A stretch of DNA of 64,000 nt, from positions 1 through 64,000 of the forward strand of contig NZ_LELK01000009.1 in the NCBI RefSeq assembly GCF_001039475.1, in the 5' to 3' direction. The notes below the pieces were generated by a model. The model was not told the DNA's origin. It saw only the letters and a program-made list of their open reading frames with translations, and ran no database searches. The position numbers and the translations under genes are program-made. Shown here piece by piece: positions 63,170 to 64,000 of the stretch. Source of the stretch: Guptibacillus hwajinpoensis (GTDB lineage: Bacteria > Bacillota > Bacilli > Bacillales > Guptibacillaceae). Each line of letters opens with the position of its first letter. Position 1 is the stretch's first letter.

Positions 63170-64000
63170 GTGAGACGTGGTACACGGAAACCCTATCGAA
63201 ATAAACCATATCAAATTCCCACTTCTGCTGAATCCTATCAATCATTTTTCACGGTCGAGGAAAACAAACAGTATTTGTCAGATGCCTTCTATCAAACAGA
63301 TGACCTTAAATTCAGAGAAGTGGTTCTCAAAGATGTTAAATGCATCATTTGTTATTTAGACCCATTGACTAGCGAGGATAAGCTACAAAAAACAATTATT
63401 AAACCTTTATTGGAACGAAACGAACTGAACATAGAGAAGATCGTTACTTCGAAAGAAATACGTATCTCGACTAATCTTCATGAGGCGGTCTCTGGTCTTA
63501 CGAAGGGTTTTGCCGTTTTTTTGGTAGATGGAACCCAACATTTATATATACTTGAAGCTTTTGCAGGCGAGTCTAGAGCTGTAACCGAGCCAGTAAATGA
63601 GCAAGTCGTACGAGGCTCTCATGAGGGCTTCGTTGAGAATATCATGCAGAATTTACAAATGTTACGTCGCCGAATTGAGAATCCGAATCTAGTTGTTAAA
63701 TTTTTCAAAGCAGGCAAAGCGACAGATACGAAAATAGCCATCGCCTACATACAGAATCTTGTTAACCCGGATTTAGTTGCTGAGGTTGAAAGACGGATTA
63801 ATGCTATAGAAGCAGATTCGATTCAAACACCTGGGTATGTAGAAGAGTTTATCGAAGACGAACCTTTCTCCCCTTTTCCACAAATGCTTAGCACAGAGCG
63901 TCCTGATCGATTAACAGCGCATATTACCGAAGGAAGAATTGGTGTTTTTATGGAGGGCAGTCCCTCTACTTTAATCATGCCCGTAACTTTTTTTGCTTTC
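63170..64000 (+). CDS. Spore germination protein GerA family, second locus (3' end outside window)
   Basis: Partial: 277 codons from the GTG at 63170 (AAAGGAG 8 nt upstream) to the window edge. N-terminal GerA domain: LVDGTQHLYILEAFAGESRAVTEPVNEQVVRGSHEGFVENIMQNLQMLRRRIENPNLVVKFFKAGKATDTKIAIAYIQNLVNPDLVAEVERRI and EGRIGVFMEGSPSTLIMPVTF. This is the same family as the A subunit at 51286-52776 but a different paralogue. A germination operon probably continues to the right. Confidence 0.9.
   Translation, partial: MRRGTRKPYRNKPYQIPTSAESYQSFFTVEENKQYLSDAFYQTDDLKFREVVLKDVKCIICYLDPLTSEDKLQKTIIKPLLERNELNIEKIVTSKEIRISTNLHEAVSGLTKGFAVFLVDGTQHLYILEAFAGESRAVTEPVNEQVVRGSHEGFVENIMQNLQMLRRRIENPNLVVKFFKAGKATDTKIAIAYIQNLVNPDLVAEVERRINAIEADSIQTPGYVEEFIEDEPFSPFPQMLSTERPDRLTAHITEGRIGVFMEGSPSTLIMPVTFFAF

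Overview
The window reads as chromosomal DNA of a low-GC, endospore-forming Gram-positive bacterium of the Bacillaceae. Supporting this are sporulation and germination genes (SpoIIP, two GerA-type loci, a YteA-like protein, a YjcZ-like small protein, a possible SASP), Bacillus-type riboswitches (preQ1-I, FMN, T-box), sigma-A promoters with 17-bp spacers, a neutral protease, and a GC-rich palindromic repeat family of a kind common in Bacillus relatives. No phage, transposase, CRISPR array or plasmid gene was seen. Most variation between loci is in intergenic repeats.

Layout. 1-300: tandem rRNA-operon promoters firing leftwards out of the window. 0.3-7.6 kb: K+ uptake subunit, CHY zinc-finger protein, two unknown proteins, an MFS permease, an orphan PAS histidine kinase, a hydrolase and an acetyltransferase. 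7.6-13.1 kb: methionine-salvage pair mtnE/mtnU, YmaF, a glycerophosphodiesterase, YjcZ-like and YtxH small proteins, and a preQ1-riboswitch-controlled queF/queuosine-precursor-transporter operon. 13.1-26.4 kb: SDR protein, HtrA-type protease, a second orphan kinase, GNAT, Na+/H+ antiporter, bacillolysin, a YkoW-like GGDEF/EAL protein, YitT-family protein, SpoIIP. 26.6-35.6 kb: cytochrome c550, FMN-riboswitch/ribU, amidase, OppA lipoprotein with a divergent MocR-like regulator, and an rsgA-dinB unit behind an attenuator-like leader. 35.7-42.0 kb: a ketone-body / short-chain acyl operon (scoA-scoB-gntP family-bdhA-thiolase) with a sigma-54 promoter, three upstream activator dyads and its enhancer-binding regulator. 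The thiolase is frameshifted. 42-49 kb: GNAT, unknown exported protein, Usp, an AirS/YhcY-like two-component pair split by a palindromic repeat, and an FMN reductase. 49-52.8 kb: gerA-B-C operon. 52.9-59.2 kb: Thermus-type isocitrate dehydrogenase, Sco protein, ArsR and Nudix proteins, CDF exporter, three micro-membrane proteins, CzrA with operator, CtaG. 59.2-64 kb: tandem structured repeats, membrane protein, YteA-like protein, T-box-controlled argS, and the start of a second gerA gene that runs off the edge.

Most notable unexplained signals: (i) the rsgA leader, where a 22-codon ORF contains a segment complementary to a downstream terminator arm, which is the architecture of ribosome-sensing attenuation; (ii) tandem ~120-bp repeats after ctaG whose stem arms differ between copies while pairing is kept; (iii) a palindromic repeat family present as full-length and several internally deleted forms, one sitting between a histidine kinase and its response regulator; (iv) a MocR-type regulator that has lost its PLP lysine; (v) the sigma-54 control region of the sco operon. 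Gene starts were adjusted by ribosome-binding sites where these were clear. All functions are inferred from sequence alone; no database search was possible.
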